64,000 bases of DNA from Acidobacteriota bacterium (GCA_020199775.1 JAIVJZ010000003.1:79113-143112); one strand, 5' to 3'; numbered from the stretch's first letter, positions 28,921-38,609 are shown. Notes: a model not told the origin generated them from the sequence alone. Numbers and translations: made by a program.

Positions 28921-29187
28921 TTAGCGACGGAGTTTCAGGCTGCTGATCAGTTTATGGTATTGCTCGATGTCCCTGCGCTTGAGGTAATCGAGCAGGCTGC
29001 GACGCTGCGAGACCATCTTGAGCAGTCCGCGCCGCGAGTGGTTGTCTTTCTTGTGCGTTTTGAAATGCTCGGTGAGTTGGTTGATGCGCTCGGTAAGCAA
29101 CGCGACTTGCACCTGCGGCGACCCCGTATCGCCCTCGTGCGTTTGGTACGTGGTGACGATCTGTTCCTTCGATTCTCTATCTAACAT
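28921..29187 (-). CDS. rpsO: 30S ribosomal protein S15
   Basis: [49 protein letters not shown]. Confidence 0.97.
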   Translation of the reverse strand: MLDRESKEQIVTTYQTHEGDTGSPQVQVALLTERINQLTEHFKTHKKDNHSRRGLLKMVSQRRSLLDYLKRRDIEQYHKLISSLKLRR

Positions 29188-29410
29188 AACTACAACTTAC
29201 TGCCCTAGATGGCCCTCCCAGACCGCAGTTCGCCCGTAATCTCAGGCAACCGCAAGAGTTAAGTAAAACCGCGACAATTTAACACGCCCACAAACCGGGT
29301 GTCCAGCAGCCACGCCGCACGGCCTTTTCCCCAGATTCCGGCTTCGACGCCTGAACACGCCCGCCCACAAGTGGGACAAACAGCGCGCAAACATCGCCTG
29401 AAATTACCTT

Positions 29411-29719
29411 TTATTTTGTCGCCCGCCCCGTGACGTATCCGATCAGCCCGGTCACGATGGCCGTGAGGAACGGCCATGCACGCTCTTTGCTTGCCGCCGT
29501 CGAGGCTTCGTTGACGATAACCCACACGCACAGGCAAAGCGCGAGGCCGATGACGACGAGCGCACTGATCGAGAAGAGCAAGTCTTTGCGCCGCCGGTGC
29601 GCCGCGTCGGCTTCCTCGATGCGGATGCGCGAATCCCTCTGATCGGGTTCTTCGCGCGGGACGATTGAGAGTTGGTGTCGGTTCGCTAAGTCATTGAGAT
29701 CAATCTGGTCATCATTCAT
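29411..29719 (-). CDS. Small membrane protein partnered with RHH protein
   Basis: 102 aa, two TM segments, immediately downstream of 29738..30010. Confidence 0.65.
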   Translation of the reverse strand: MNDDQIDLNDLANRHQLSIVPREEPDQRDSRIRIEEADAAHRRRKDLLFSISALVVIGLALCLCVWVIVNEASTAASKERAWPFLTAIVTGLIGYVTGRATK

Positions 29720-29737
29720 GGCCGAGCGCGCCCGCCC

Positions 29738-30010
29738 TTATAGCCCGATGATCTCCGTCGTGAGTTGCTGATCCTTGTCCGCCAGACCCAGCTTCAGGCC
29801 GCGCCGTTTACCGTCCACGGCGACTTCCATCAAAGCTATGGCCTTGCGTAGAACATCGCTTTTCGTGCCCCCCGTTCTGGCGGCGAGTTGTTCAAGAAGG
29901 TCGTTCAATTCACGAGAGATATCGAGACTGAGACGAACTTTCTCCTTTTCAAGTTTAGGTGATCCACGGGTGGATTTAAGGGCTTGATTCACAGTGCACA
30001 TCCTCTCCAT
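29738..30010 (-). CDS. Ribbon-helix-helix (CopG/Arc-like) DNA-binding protein
   Basis: VRLSLDISRELNDLLEQLAARTGGTKSDVLRKAIALMEVA. Confidence 0.8.
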   Translation of the reverse strand: MERMCTVNQALKSTRGSPKLEKEKVRLSLDISRELNDLLEQLAARTGGTKSDVLRKAIALMEVAVDGKRRGLKLGLADKDQQLTTEIIGL

Positions 30011-30205
30011 CAGGTTTGTTTAGCAGCTAGTTGGGTTCCATATGACTCTAGTGCATTGGTGCCTTCTGCCTGACGGCAGCACACGAGTTGTTAATGACAC
30101 GTGCGTTCGAGACAGACACTTACACCTAGCTGGGTTCACGTTTGCCCTTCCTGTCCTCAAGCCTTTAAGCCGCACGCAAAGCAAACGCGAACCTCGCGCA
30201 GATAA

Positions 30206-30222
30206 TACGTAAATCTTACGTA
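30206..30222. promoter_or_regulatory. Perfect inverted repeat upstream of RHH gene (candidate operator)
   Basis: TACGTAA-ATC-TTACGTA. Confidence 0.45.
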
Positions 30223-30284
30223 ATAAGCAATCAATAATTTTGTAGAGCAATGTGGGCTAGAATATGAACGAGGATAGGGTTATG

Positions 30285-30505
30285 TAGCCTTAGCCCCGTT
30301 AGGGGCGACAGATAGTAGCCAACGGCGCAAGCCGTGGGGAATTGCCGCAACCCCGAGATAATCGAAGCCCCGTCAGGGGCGAAAGATATTCGATCTCGAA
30401 TATCTTTCGCCCCTGACGGGGCTTCTCAATTTTATCTTCCGCTTGATCCAACGGCTTGCGCCGTGGGCTATAAATCTTCCGCCCCTGACGGGGCTTCGGA
30501 ATACA
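30285..30505. repeat. Nested palindromic intergenic repeat (GCCCCGTCAGGGGCG family)
   Basis: GCCCCGTTAGGGGCG, CCAACGGCGCAAGCCGTGGG, AAGCCCCGTCAGGGGCGAAAGATATTCGA and inverse copies. Confidence 0.9.
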
Positions 30506-30537
30506 GCATCTTCTTAAGTCGAAATCACGTTACTTAA

Positions 30538-30855
30538 TCAAAGTTTTTTGCTGCGGGCGGCGAGTGGGCGTTTGATGCCTTCGCTTCTGGTCGGGCTTGG
30601 GAGAGTTTCGGGGAGGTCTAGTTCATCGTCGGCGAGGACTTCCATGAGGATGTTGGCGACGCGGGCGTATTGCAGGAGAACTTGCAGAGGCGGCTCGCGC
30701 TTTCCGGTTTCGTAGGTTGAGATTTTGGTGTAGTCAATTTTAAGATGCCCGACTCCCAAACGGTTGAATATTTCCGGCTGAGATATGCCGAGCGCAGTCC
30801 GAATCCGTAAGAGCTTTTCGGCAAGACGCTTTGGCTTTGGACGTGGGCTGCCCAT
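30538..30855 (-). CDS. XRE-family helix-turn-helix protein
   Basis: MGSPRPKPKRLAEKLLRIRTALGISQPEIFNRLGV...YTKISTYETGKREPPLQVLLQYARV. Confidence 0.82.
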   Translation of the reverse strand: MGSPRPKPKRLAEKLLRIRTALGISQPEIFNRLGVGHLKIDYTKISTYETGKREPPLQVLLQYARVANILMEVLADDELDLPETLPSPTRSEGIKRPLAARSKKL

Positions 30856-31116
30856 CAGGAGTTCCCTCCCGATAAGACAGTCTTTGCACAATCAGACTTG
30901 CAATAATGCCTTGTAAGGCATACGATTGTATCGCGTTTCGTTGTCGCCAAGAAGATGCAGCCGTTCTGCTTCGTGGCGACGCTCATCACTCGTGAGTGGG
31001 TGAGGGTGAGCTAATCAATGCGACCGTTGCCAGTGGTTTTCAAAGATAGACCGCGCGCATCTTAGCAGAGCGCATGCCGCTTCCGTATCCTTTTTCTCAC
31101 CGGAGGAACACCGCCT

Positions 31117-31506
31117 ATGACTCTGCCACCGCCCCGCGTCATCTTCTACCTTGAAGACAACGACCGGATTCTTGTCCTCGTCCGCGAAGTGCTGGAGTTC
31201 GCCGGTTGGTACGTCAAACCCTGCAACAGCGGCCTCTATGCGTGGACGATGCTCGGCTGGGAGAAGGAGCATTATGATTTGTTGATCTTGGACAACGAGG
31301 CTGACCGCCTTGACGGGCTGACGCTGATACGAAGGGTGCGCCGCCTGCCGCACCGGACGGAGACGCCGATCATCCTGATCTCGCTCGAAGACCTTGCGGC
31401 GGAAGCGCGCGAGGCGGGCGCGGACGCGTTTCTGCGTAAGCCTTATAACTTGATCGAGTTGGTGGAGACGATCCGCCGCCTGTTGCCCGCGCCCGCCGGG
31501 GCTTGA
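31117..31506 (+). CDS. Single-domain response regulator (receiver)
   Basis: VIFYLEDNDRI..., LLILDNEADRLDGL, FLRKPYNLIELVE. Confidence 0.85.
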   Translation: MTLPPPRVIFYLEDNDRILVLVREVLEFAGWYVKPCNSGLYAWTMLGWEKEHYDLLILDNEADRLDGLTLIRRVRRLPHRTETPIILISLEDLAAEAREAGADAFLRKPYNLIELVETIRRLLPAPAGA

Positions 31507-31580
31507 GGCAAAAGAAGCGTGCGCGCGTCTTGCTACTCTGCTACCATTCGCGCCAAAGAGGAACGTTTACGATTAATCTT

Positions 31581-32822
31581 ATGGCGAACAAACAGGCGCG
31601 CATCGTGGTTATCGGCGGTGGCTTTGGCGGGCTGTTCACGGCTCTGGAACTGGCGGGCGACACGGAGGTGACGCTCGTCAGCGCGGAGGATCATTTCACG
31701 TTCCGGCCGATGCTCTACGAGTATTTGAGCGGCGAGGTCGAGGCGTGGCACATCGCGCCGCATTACCGCGAGTTACTGGACGACAAAGTTCGTTTCATCC
31801 ACGGCGCGGCGTCGGACGTGGACTTCGCGGCGCGCACGGTCGCCGTCGAAGGGTGGGCTGAACCGCTCGCTTACGACGCGCTCGTGTTGGCCGTCGGCGG
31901 CGTGACGAACTACGCGGGGGTCGAGGGCGCAGAGGAGCACACGCTTCCCTTTCGCGGCATCGGCGATGCAGACGCTCTGCGCAACTTGATGATCGACACG
32001 CTCGACCACATCCCACCCGACGCCACGGCGGACGAGGCGCGAAGGCGTGCGACTTTCGCCGTCGTCGGCGGTGGCGCGAGCGGCTGCGAACTCTCCACGA
32101 AGATGGGCGACCTGCTCCGCGACGCGTTCCGGCGTCGGGGCTTAAGCGGCGAGCCGCGCGTCGTGGTGGTGGAGATGGCCGAACACGTCGTGCCGGGAAT
32201 GGGCGACGAGTTGCGCGAGTACGTCGAGGACGCGCTCCGTGAGGCGGGCGTCGAGGTGCATACGAAGACGCGCGTGCGGCGCGTCACGCCGGACGGGTTC
32301 ACGTTTGAACAGGCGGGCGAAGAGACGGAGGTTGCGGCGGCGGGGGTCGTCTGGGTAGGCGGCGTCAAGGTTAGCCCGCTCGTCGAGCGTTTGCGGATTC
32401 CGAAGGACAGGCGCGGCCTCGTCAGCGTCGAGCAGACGCTGCAAGTTCAGGGTCACGCGGAAGTCTTCTCGCTCGGCGACGACGCGCACTTCCCCGACGC
32501 CAGCCCGACGTTGGCGGGCACGGCGCAACTCGCCTTTCAACAGTCGTCGCTTGCCGCCGGGAACGTGCGCGCGCTCCTCGGCGGCGGCGAACTCAAGACG
32601 AAGCATTTCGAGGAGATGGGCGAAGCGTTGAGCCTCGGCACGGAACGCGCGGCGGTCTTGGCGGGCGGCAAAGCGTTCGGCGGCGCGCTCGCGCGACAGG
32701 CGCGTTTCGCGCTCTACACTTCGCGCTTGCCGACGTGGCATCACCGCGTCAAAGTCGGCGCGAGTTGGTTCTTCGAGGGCACCGCGCCGCTCCCGCTCGG
32801 CCTACGCAGGCCGGGAAGTTAA
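31581..32822 (+). CDS. NAD(P)/FAD-dependent oxidoreductase (NDH-2-like)
   Basis: VVIGGGFGGLFTALELAGD; TFAVVGGGASGCELSTKM; VFSLGDDAHFPDASPTLAGTAQLAFQQ. Confidence 0.9.
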   Translation: MANKQARIVVIGGGFGGLFTALELAGDTEVTLVSAEDHFTFRPMLYEYLSGEVEAWHIAPHYRELLDDKVRFIHGAASDVDFAARTVAVEGWAEPLAYDALVLAVGGVTNYAGVEGAEEHTLPFRGIGDADALRNLMIDTLDHIPPDATADEARRRATFAVVGGGASGCELSTKMGDLLRDAFRRRGLSGEPRVVVVEMAEHVVPGMGDELREYVEDALREAGVEVHTKTRVRRVTPDGFTFEQAGEETEVAAAGVVWVGGVKVSPLVERLRIPKDRRGLVSVEQTLQVQGHAEVFSLGDDAHFPDASPTLAGTAQLAFQQSSLAAGNVRALLGGGELKTKHFEEMGEALSLGTERAAVLAGGKAFGGALARQARFALYTSRLPTWHHRVKVGASWFFEGTAPLPLGLRRPGS

Positions 32823-32827
32823 TCTTC

Positions 32828-33121
32828 ATGCGTGGTCTTAAAAAATTAATCAAATGGGGGAAGTTTCAAATGGCGCGAGGGTGGGAGAGCAAAGCGGTCG
32901 AAGACCAGATACAGGAGGCGGAAGAGCGTGCGCGACGCGCGGCCGAACCGGCTATAGACGAATCGCCCGAAGCGCGCGCACGCCGCGCGAGGCTCGAAAC
33001 CCTACGCCTCTCGCGCTCTCGCACCCTCGACCAACTCGAACGCGCCACCAATCGCGCCCACCGCGAAATGCTCGGGCGCACGCTCCGCGCCCTCGAAACC
33101 GAGATCGGAGAGTTGAACTAA
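32828..33121 (+). CDS. Small charged hypothetical protein
   Basis: MRGLKKLIKWGKFQMARGWESKAVEDQIQEAEERARRAAEP... Confidence 0.6.
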   Translation: MRGLKKLIKWGKFQMARGWESKAVEDQIQEAEERARRAAEPAIDESPEARARRARLETLRLSRSRTLDQLERATNRAHREMLGRTLRALETEIGELN

Positions 33122-33138
33122 GGCGAGGCGCGAAAGAA

Positions 33139-33209
33139 ATACGGCGTGACGCAGAGAAGGCACGAGGTTCAGACTGTTTGAACTTCGCGCCTTCTCTTAC
33201 GCTACGGCG
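33139..33209. repeat. Imperfect word palindrome between convergent genes
   Basis: ACGGCGTGACGCAGAGAAGGC ... GCCTTCTCTTACGCTACGGCGT. Confidence 0.5.
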
Positions 33210-33226
33210 TATCAACTCTGGAATCT

Positions 33227-33451
33227 TCACTCGCCGAGATTGTCCTGCACGCCGACGCCCGGCTCGCCGTCGAGGATCGTGCTCATGCCTTCGTTATGTT
33301 CGGCGGTGGTCGGCGCGTCCGGTTCGGCCGCGTCGCCGCGCTCGTCCGCTCGATCCTGCTCGTTGAAGTGCCCCGCCCCGTCGCCCTCGCGCGTCTCCGC
33401 CCTTCGCTCGCTCATCAACTCAGCCCTTTCGATATGTGAACTCACAAACAA
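33227..33451 (-). CDS. Small acidic hypothetical protein
   Basis: 74 aa, MSERRAETREGDGAGHFNEQDRADERGD internal start possible. Confidence 0.45.
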   Translation of the reverse strand: MFVSSHIERAELMSERRAETREGDGAGHFNEQDRADERGDAAEPDAPTTAEHNEGMSTILDGEPGVGVQDNLGE

Positions 33452-33479
33452 CTGGCGACTCGACTTTGACCGTCAGCCC

Positions 33480-34562
33480 TCACACTTCGACCGTCGCCGC
33501 CTCGCACGAATCGAGCGCGGGCGACTCCGCTTCTTCCGCGGCCGCTGCTTCGCCCGCCGGGTCGCCCTCGCCGATGTAGACGCGCCCGGCCTCGACCGTC
33601 TCGAAATACTCTTCGATGCGTTCGAGTATCTCATGCACCTCGTGCGAGTGATAAAGCACCTGCCGGAAGCGCGAGCCGCCGACGAGGCCGCGCGTGAACT
33701 GCCCTGCGAGTTGCTTCATGCGGCCGATGGCGGGTAACTCCGGCATGTCCGCGCGCAGCAACTCGAAGTATTCGAGCAGGAGGTTGCGCTTGTCCGCGAG
33801 CGTCGGCTGGAACACTTCGCGCCCGGCGAGCGTGTCTTCGATCTGGCGAAATATCCACGGGTTCGCCATCGCGCCCCGGCCGATCAGGATGCCGTCGCAG
33901 TTCGTCTCGCGCCAGCGCGCGAACGCTTCGTCCACGGTCGTCACGTCGCCGCTGCCGGAGACGGGGACTTTGACCGTCTCCTTGATCTGCCGCACCAAGT
34001 CCCAATTCGCGCGCCCCTTGTAGCCCTGTTCTTTCGTGCGCCCGTGCAGCGCGATGTGCTCGACGCCGCACGCCTCGGCCAGTTTCGCCGTCTCGACCGC
34101 GTTAATATTGTTGTCGTAATAGCCCGCGCGAATCTTGATCGTGAGCGGGATGGTGATGGCCTTTTTGATCTCCGTGAGGATCGTTTCGAGGCGCGGCATG
34201 TCGCGCAGCAAGCCGGAGCCGCCGCCGTGCTTGACCACCTTCGGCGCGGGGCAACCGCAGTTGATGTCGAGCAAGTCCGCGCCGACCTGTTCGGCCATCT
34301 CGGCGGCCATGCGCATGCGTTCGGGCTGCCCGCCGAAAATCTGCACGGCGAACGGCCGCTCGTAATCGTAAAAGCGCATTTGCCGTTTCGACTTCGGGTT
34401 GTTGCGCGTCAAGCCCTCGACCGAGATGAACTCCGAGACGGTTAGGCCGATGCCGCCGCGCCGTTTCAACAAACCGCGAAACGCCACGTCCGTCACGCCC
34501 GCCATCGGCGACAGCACGAGCGGCGGCGCGATCAGCACATCTCTAATTTTGAAAGGCTTCAT
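33480..34562 (-). CDS. dusB: tRNA-dihydrouridine synthase
   Basis: LSPMAGVTDVAFR, INCGCPAPKVVKHGGGSGLLRD, GSGDVTT, LIGRGAMANPWIF. Confidence 0.93.
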   Translation of the reverse strand: MKPFKIRDVLIAPPLVLSPMAGVTDVAFRGLLKRRGGIGLTVSEFISVEGLTRNNPKSKRQMRFYDYERPFAVQIFGGQPERMRMAAEMAEQVGADLLDINCGCPAPKVVKHGGGSGLLRDMPRLETILTEIKKAITIPLTIKIRAGYYDNNINAVETAKLAEACGVEHIALHGRTKEQGYKGRANWDLVRQIKETVKVPVSGSGDVTTVDEAFARWRETNCDGILIGRGAMANPWIFRQIEDTLAGREVFQPTLADKRNLLLEYFELLRADMPELPAIGRMKQLAGQFTRGLVGGSRFRQVLYHSHEVHEILERIEEYFETVEAGRVYIGEGDPAGEAAAAEEAESPALDSCEAATVEV

Positions 34563-34573
34563 AACTGAACGCG

Positions 34574-34642
34574 GAAGTCGGAACGATGAACGATGAAGTG
34601 AAGACAAGTTGCTTTTACTTCATCGTTCATCGTTCCGACTTC
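34574..34642. repeat. Word palindrome copy 4, 26-bp perfect stem
   Basis: GAAGTCGGAACGATGAACGATGAAGT (34574-34599) / exact reverse complement (34617-34642). Confidence 0.96.
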
Positions 34643-34646
34643 ATAC

Positions 34647-35180
34647 TTATTTCCAAAGTTCGACGCCCGTGGCGACGAAGCGAATCTCGTCGGCCGTGCC
34701 GTCGGCTTTGCGCTCGATCTTCGCGCCGTCTTCGACGAGGTGATCCACCTGCGCCTTGTCCAGCGCCTTCACGAAAAACTCGCCCTCGGCCTTGAACTTC
34801 ATGCTCTTGGAATCTTTCGGCACGAAGAAACTGTGATCCTTGAACGTGACGCGAATCCCCGCCGCGCCCGACTCCGGCGCGATCTGCATCCAGCAGCCCT
34901 CGCTCTGGCAGACGCGCTCCACCACGCCCTCGATCCGCACGCGCTTGCCCGCAAACTTCGCCGGTTGCTTCAACACGTGCGCGAACGCGACCGCGGGCGA
35001 CTCCGGGTTGAGCGCGACCCCGCGCTTGATCACGTCGCCGTCGCGCACGTCTTTGGCGGTTTCGACTTTCGCGGCGTCGTGCGGCTTGTGCGCGCCGTGC
35101 GTCTTCGGGTGTTCCTGCGCCGTGGCGGCCGTCGAAGCGGTCGCGCCGACGAACAGGAGTGAAATGAGAAATGTCTTCAT
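34647..35180 (-). CDS. DUF4920-like secreted protein
   Basis: Signal peptide; GKRVRIEGVVERVCQSEGCWMQI. Confidence 0.75.
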   Translation of the reverse strand: MKTFLISLLFVGATASTAATAQEHPKTHGAHKPHDAAKVETAKDVRDGDVIKRGVALNPESPAVAFAHVLKQPAKFAGKRVRIEGVVERVCQSEGCWMQIAPESGAAGIRVTFKDHSFFVPKDSKSMKFKAEGEFFVKALDKAQVDHLVEDGAKIERKADGTADEIRFVATGVELWK

Positions 35181-35259
35181 AGGGAAAATAAGTTATCCTT
35201 TACGACTGAGATTGCAGTGCATCTTTTATGCTTCAGGCTGCGGCGTTCGGATTATAGCA

Positions 35260-35760
35260 ATGCAACCCAACCTCATCAAAAGCGTAGGAGTAGCGTGGAC
35301 GCTTCTTTATGCGGCGTTCGTCATCTGGATTTACGCGACCGCGCCGCGCACTTTCAACGAAGCGACGACGGGCGCGAGCGTCGTCGCCGGAACTTACGCG
35401 ATTGACGAGGCGCGCTTCCGCGCGGCGCGCGAACTGTTCGGGCGCGAGCAATACGCCGCCGCCCGCGACGAGTGGACGCGCGCCGACCCCGCCATGCGCG
35501 ACGCGCGCACCCAGTTCTACATCGCCTACGCTTTCTATCGCGAAGGTTGGGGGCGCGTCTACAACGACGACGCGCTGTTCAAACAAGGTTTGGAGTCAAT
35601 CGAGCGCGCGATCCGTCTGTCGCCCGAAGGCGCGCTTCGAGTGGACGACCCGGAGTTGAAGATTCACTCGGCCGCCGAACTGAAGGCCGAGTTGCAACAG
35701 GGCGCGGAGAGTTCTCTGGGCGATCTCAACCCGCTCAAGATCGTGCGCGAGAGGAAATGA
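35260..35760 (+). CDS. Hypothetical TM/TPR-like protein
   Basis: MQPNLIKSVGVAWTLLYAAFVIWIYATAPRTF...; TPR-like helices. Confidence 0.7.
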   Translation: MQPNLIKSVGVAWTLLYAAFVIWIYATAPRTFNEATTGASVVAGTYAIDEARFRAARELFGREQYAAARDEWTRADPAMRDARTQFYIAYAFYREGWGRVYNDDALFKQGLESIERAIRLSPEGALRVDDPELKIHSAAELKAELQQGAESSLGDLNPLKIVRERK

Positions 35761-36581
35761 GGGACGGCGACGCGCCCGTCTTTGAACCGATGAACAACCG
35801 ACGCGACAGCAACCGGCTTCTCGTGCGCCACCTGTTGCTCCCGACGATCTTTTTGACCGTCGCGCTCTTGGGCGGCCTGCGCGTCGCGGCCGAGACGGGC
35901 GCGTTCCTCTTTCTCGCGCCGCCGCTCGTCGCGCTCGTGCTCGCCGTGCTCCTGATGCTGCTCTTCGCGCGCGGCGGCCTCGTCAATTTGCGCGCGTGGT
36001 TCACGAGCGATCACGCGTCGCTCACGAACGTCTCGCACGCGCTCACGCTGCTCGCGCTCTTCTTCGCCTCCGCGCAGGCCTTCAATAGCGTCCTCCCCGA
36101 AAGCGGCCTGTTCCGCTGGTTGTTCGCCTTCTTCTTCCTCTGGACGCTCTGGAACAACCAGTTCGCACACTTCGACGCGCGCGTCACGCTGCGGAGCCTC
36201 GCCGCCCTCTTCGGCACGGCCTTCGTCCTCAAACACATGCTGCTCGCCTCGATCTACGCGCCCGACGGCGGCTGGCTCAAACGGCTCGCGGGCGCGCTCG
36301 TCGAAGGCGTCACGCAGGGGACGTTCGGTGTGCAGGAAAGTTTCGCGCCCGCGACCGGCTACATCAGTTTCTTCACCCTCGCGCTCTACGTCCTCGGCCT
36401 CATCCTCGTCCCGTCCGCGCCGGATACGGACGAACGCGACGCGCCGCAACACGAAGCGACGAGCTTAGTCTCTCGCTACCGGCAACTACCCGACGGGGAA
36501 CGCGCGCTCTTGCGCGAAGAAATTCTGCGGACGGAGCGGGGGCGACTCGAAGACGAGATTCATTCCACTCGGACAGATTAA
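35757..36581 (+). CDS. Hypothetical integral membrane protein
   Basis: ATGA overlap with preceding stop; several TM segments. Confidence 0.75.
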   Translation: MRDGDAPVFEPMNNRRDSNRLLVRHLLLPTIFLTVALLGGLRVAAETGAFLFLAPPLVALVLAVLLMLLFARGGLVNLRAWFTSDHASLTNVSHALTLLALFFASAQAFNSVLPESGLFRWLFAFFFLWTLWNNQFAHFDARVTLRSLAALFGTAFVLKHMLLASIYAPDGGWLKRLAGALVEGVTQGTFGVQESFAPATGYISFFTLALYVLGLILVPSAPDTDERDAPQHEATSLVSRYRQLPDGERALLREEILRTERGRLEDEIHSTRTD

Positions 36582-36623
36582 AGACGGATTCACTCTACCC
36601 GAACAAACTAGGGCGGGAACGAT

Positions 36624-37409
36624 TCAGCGGTAAGCAATACTTCGATAAATCACTTCAACAAGCTCGATGATTTTGCCCGACTCCGTAATTTTTCTCCGGT
36701 GCGAGCGCTTCGTCCAGTTGCCGTGAGAATCAAATTCAAATGAGACGTCGGAGATGTTGGCTTCCCATTTTTTAGTCGAGCCGTCTTTATTATGCGTCAC
36801 GACTTTCGTCCCCGCCCTCGTGTGAGCACTCTCCTGTATTAAGACGCCGTCGGCGTCGTAGACCCTGCTCGTCATAAGTCTGCCCTCATCATCGTAAGCA
36901 TGAACGGTCTTGCTGGATAAGACTCGGTTGTTGATGAAGGAGGATGAAGATTCAAGCAGATTTCCCCGTTGGTCGTACACGAAATTTTGCTGGCAGGTCA
37001 AACTGCCGCCGGCATCGTAGGCGAAAATTCCGGTCGTCCGCCCTGAATCGTCGGATTTAATGATGGTTCTGGACATCACAGCCCCTTCGGGGTTGTAGTA
37101 AGTCCACGTGATGTTGCCGGGGTAATCGTAAGCTGTAGTTCTTTTGTTTTGCAGGGTTCCATTAGAATAGTGGGACTGTTCAATCTCATACCCTTTTTCG
37201 TCGTAGACCGTGACGGACTCCAGCCTGCGACGACTCTCGACCGGAATACCGTCCTGCTCCCTTATCTTCGACTGTTCAAGGCTGACGGTTTCCACCGGGC
37301 CAAACAATCCGGCTTTCTCTCTATCGGTTTTCTTTTGAGCGATGGCGAAGGAAGTGGAAGAGATAATGAAGAAGAACAGCAACAGCAGTGCGCCCGGGTG
37401 TTTGCTCAT
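36624..37409 (-). CDS. Secreted hypothetical protein with RHS/YD-like repeats
   Basis: Signal peptide; repeated YDEKGYEIEQSHY / YDAGGSLTCQQNFVYDQRGNLLES / YDDEGRLMTSRVYD. Confidence 0.75.
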   Translation of the reverse strand: MSKHPGALLLLFFFIISSTSFAIAQKKTDREKAGLFGPVETVSLEQSKIREQDGIPVESRRRLESVTVYDEKGYEIEQSHYSNGTLQNKRTTAYDYPGNITWTYYNPEGAVMSRTIIKSDDSGRTTGIFAYDAGGSLTCQQNFVYDQRGNLLESSSSFINNRVLSSKTVHAYDDEGRLMTSRVYDADGVLIQESAHTRAGTKVVTHNKDGSTKKWEANISDVSFEFDSHGNWTKRSHRRKITESGKIIELVEVIYRSIAYR

Positions 37410-37445
37410 AAGATTTCCTCCGAGAATACGAAACAGGGTGAGGGT

Positions 37446-37499
37446 AAAATATTGACGCGCCATCCTTTTATTCTAAAAAGGATGACGCGTCAATATTTT
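37446..37499 (-). terminator. Terminator hairpin downstream of mreB-like gene
   Basis: AAAATATTGACGCG-C-CATCCTTTT ... AAAAGGATG-ACGCGTCAATATTTT. Confidence 0.8.
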
Positions 37500-37535
37500 C
37501 CGCTTCTGTCTCTGTAGAGTCCGCGAATCTGTTTA

Positions 37536-38609
37536 TTACCAGTTCACGACCAACTCTTCCGAGCCTTGCCACACGGGCACGTCCTCTCGGATGGCTGCGC
37601 GTTGGAGCCGTTCGGGGTCGGCGAGCAGACGCCCCGCGCCGAGCGCGACCGCGGCGAGCGGATCGTCGGCAACCGTGACGTGCAGGCGTAGTTCCGTCTG
37701 GAGACGTTCGGCCATGCCGTCGAGCAGCGCGCCGCCGCCCGTCAGGATCAAGCCCGTCTGGTAAATGTCGGCCGTCACGTCGGGCTGCGATTCTTCAATC
37801 GTGCGTCGCGCGCCCGCCACGATCTCGGAGAGCACCGGCTCCAAAGCCTGTCGCACTTCGTCCGAACCGACCTCGACCGCCTTCGCCAACCCGCTCGTCA
37901 GTTCCTTGCCGACCACTTCCATGCGCCGCACTTCCGCCGCGCCGTCGCTCGCGCGGCTCGCGCCGAGTTCTTTCTTGACCTGTTCGGCCGTGCGCTCGCC
38001 GATCTGCATCTCGTACTTGCTGCGTATGTATTCGCGGATCGCGTCGTCCATCGCGTTGCCCGCGACGCGCAGGCTGCTCGAAGAGACGATGGCCGCCGAG
38101 GCGACGATGGCGATGTTGGTCGTGCCGCCGCCGATGTCCACGACGAGGTGCGCGCGCTCGTCCTGATAGCTGAGTCCCGCGCCGAGCGCGGCGGCGAGTC
38201 CTTCGTCAACGAGATCGACGCGCGTGGCCTTGGCGTCGCGCGCCGCGTCGCGCACGGAGCGTTGTTCGAGCGTGGTCGAAGAACCGGGCACGCCGATGAC
38301 CATGTGGCTGCGCTTGTTCTGGTTGCCGTGAACGCGCCGGATGAAGGCGACGAGCATCTTCTCGGTCGCCTCGAAATTGTCAATCGTGCCGCCCTTGACG
38401 GGGCGAAACACTTCCGCGTCCTTGGGCGCGCGCCCCACCATCTTGTACGCTTCCGCGCCCACCGACAACACTTCCCCCGTGTACTTGTGAATCGCCACCA
38501 CCGAAGGCTCGTTCAAGACGACTCCGCGCTCGGGTGCGTAGATGAGCGTGTTCATACTCCCCAGATCAATGGCGAGATCGTCCGAGAAAAAATTGCTTAA
38601 AATGTTCAT
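37536..38609 (-). CDS. mreB: Rod shape-determining protein MreB-like
   Basis: DLAIDLGSMNTLIYAPERGVVLNEPSVVA; VVDIGGGTTNIAI; LILTGGGALLDGM. Confidence 0.92.
   Translation of the reverse strand: MNILSNFFSDDLAIDLGSMNTLIYAPERGVVLNEPSVVAIHKYTGEVLSVGAEAYKMVGRAPKDAEVFRPVKGGTIDNFEATEKMLVAFIRRVHGNQNKRSHMVIGVPGSSTTLEQRSVRDAARDAKATRVDLVDEGLAAALGAGLSYQDERAHLVVDIGGGTTNIAIVASAAIVSSSSLRVAGNAMDDAIREYIRSKYEMQIGERTAEQVKKELGASRASDGAAEVRRMEVVGKELTSGLAKAVEVGSDEVRQALEPVLSEIVAGARRTIEESQPDVTADIYQTGLILTGGGALLDGMAERLQTELRLHVTVADDPLAAVALGAGRLLADPERLQRAAIREDVPVWQGSEELVVNW

Noticed and set aside
26570-28924. 784-aa plus-strand ORF
   Set aside because: Antisense to pnp; composition-driven open frame.
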